Position numbers and translations under genes: made by a program. From NCBI GenBank assembly GCA_046719185.1, contig JBDNDK010000050.1:1-13665 (forward strand): a stretch of 13,665 bases of DNA, written 5' to 3'. The DNA is from JBDNDK01 sp046719185 (lineage in GTDB: Bacteria > Armatimonadota > UBA5829). The notes below the pieces were generated by a model. The model made no database searches and was not told the DNA's origin. It worked only from the letters and a program-made list of their open reading frames with translations. Shown piece after piece: positions 13,053 through 13,665 of this stretch (position 1 is the stretch's first letter; every line of letters starts with the position of its first letter).

Positions 13053-13665
13053 CTAACCTTTTTGTGTCCCGTTTTTTCCCTTGCTGGTGATTCCATTTTG
13101 TTCATCTTCCAATGGCTCTATCGGCCTATCTGTTTTTATGAGCATAATACTGTGCAGTCTGCCGCCATCAATCTTTTCAACAACAAAATCTAAATTTTCA
13201 TAACTAACCATATCACCTTCTTCAGGTTGATGACCAAATAAATCAAATACAAAACCTCCTACTGTTTCATATTCTTCACTTTCTGGAATTTTCAAGTTCA
13301 ATTCCTCATTAAGATCATCAATATACATTCTTGCATTTATCAAAATTTTGTTGTCATCAATTACCTGCACAAATGGCTCTTCATAATCATATTCATCAGA
13401 TATCTCACCAACTATTTCCTCAAGCAGGTCTTCTATTGTCACCATTCCAGCAGTACCACCATATTCATCTTTAACAACTGCAAGCTGTGTCTTACTTCTC
13501 TTAAACTCTGCAAGAAGATCATCTAAATCTTTTGTTTCTGGAATAAAATAAACAGGTCTCATCACAGACCTAACATCAAATTTGGCTGGTTGATTTCTTA
13601 AAGTATGAAGTAGATCTTTAGCGTGCACAACACCGCCAGCATTCCTTGCTGACCAGGAAGCGCAG
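13053..13665 (-). CDS. CorC/HlyC-type CBS protein, C-terminal part (5' end beyond right edge)
   Basis: The frame stays open to the window edge, so the gene is cut at its 5' end; GTG 13628 is probably an internal Val in GVVHAKDLL, not a start. Visible are the end of the first CBS domain (GVVHAKDLLHTL), the second CBS domain (VRSVMRPVYFIPETKDLDDL, TQLAVVKDEYGGTAGMVTIE, DLLEEIVGEI), and the C-terminal CorC_HlyC transporter-associated domain (ILINARMYIDDLNEEL, YETVGGFVFDLFGHQPEEGD, FVVEKIDGGRLHSIMLIKT). Members usually have an N-terminal DUF21/CNNM membrane domain and are implicated in Mg2+/Co2+ transport or, as PaeA-like proteins, polyamine export; that domain would lie outside. The last about 40 bases are GC-rich and encode residues (CASWSARNAG) unlike the family's usual SRxPVY...DNIxG stretch, so the edge may be a misassembly or frameshift. 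Confidence 0.88.
   Translation of the reverse strand, partial: CASWSARNAGGVVHAKDLLHTLRNQPAKFDVRSVMRPVYFIPETKDLDDLLAEFKRSKTQLAVVKDEYGGTAGMVTIEDLLEEIVGEISDEYDYEEPFVQVIDDNKILINARMYIDDLNEELNLKIPESEEYETVGGFVFDLFGHQPEEGDMVSYENLDFVVEKIDGGRLHSIMLIKTDRPIEPLEDEQNGITSKGKNGTQKG

Noticed and set aside
1..13665. CRISPR arrays, tRNA or rRNA genes, insertion sequences, phage or defence systems
   Set aside because: No regularly spaced repeats, tRNA-like structures, transposase or nuclease-defence genes were seen on either strand.

Overview
This is an AT-rich bacterial chromosomal window with eleven protein-coding genes, two of them cut by the window edges. It holds no RNA genes, CRISPR arrays, insertion sequences or phage genes, and no gene-free stretch longer than about 255 bases. 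Most starts have recognisable Shine-Dalgarno sequences (GGAGG, AAGGAG, GGTGAG). The mix of genes suggests an uncultured, probably anaerobic bacterium: secreted OB-fold plus carboxypeptidase-regulatory-like proteins, a UROD-fold Zn methyltransferase, a DUF1638 protein and a one-chain E1 alpha-beta dehydrogenase. The OB-fold protein resembles secreted proteins I associate with Armatimonadota, but lineage is a low-confidence inference.

Layout. Positions 1-1929 (minus): a DUF1638 protein followed by the start of a secreted two-OB-fold/CarboxypepD_reg protein that runs off the left edge. Positions 2185-4518 (plus): cdsA for CDP-diacylglycerol synthesis, then an unrecognised secreted protein with an internally duplicated domain. 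Positions 4519-6566 (minus): glutamate formimidoyltransferase followed by a site-2-protease-type M50 metalloprotease with CBS domains. Positions 6667-7866 (plus): a UROD/MtaA-type methyltransferase that seems to begin at an AUA codon. Positions 7956-8297 (minus): a small secreted protein of superoxide-reductase-like fold with a degraded metal site. Positions 8505-10736 (plus): a fused alpha-beta E1 of a 2-oxo acid or acetoin dehydrogenase. Positions 10818-12938 (minus): a MASE3-GAF-SpoIIE phosphatase. Positions 13053-13665 (minus): the C-terminal part of a CorC/HlyC-type CBS transporter-associated protein.

The strand changes often and most transcription units hold one or two genes, so this is a mosaic of housekeeping and accessory genes, not one pathway. 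Two themes can be inferred. One is one-carbon metabolism: formimino-THF formation, a corrinoid-type methyltransferase, and a DUF1638 protein of a kind seen near such methyltransferases. The other is envelope and signalling: cdsA, M50 protease, secreted proteins, MASE3 phosphatase and CorC-like protein. Two strong hairpin terminators are visible, at 10756-10796 and 12996-13035. The points most worth checking are the AUA start, the duplicated secreted domain, the metal-less SOR-like protein and the cysteine cluster in the phosphatase GAF domain.
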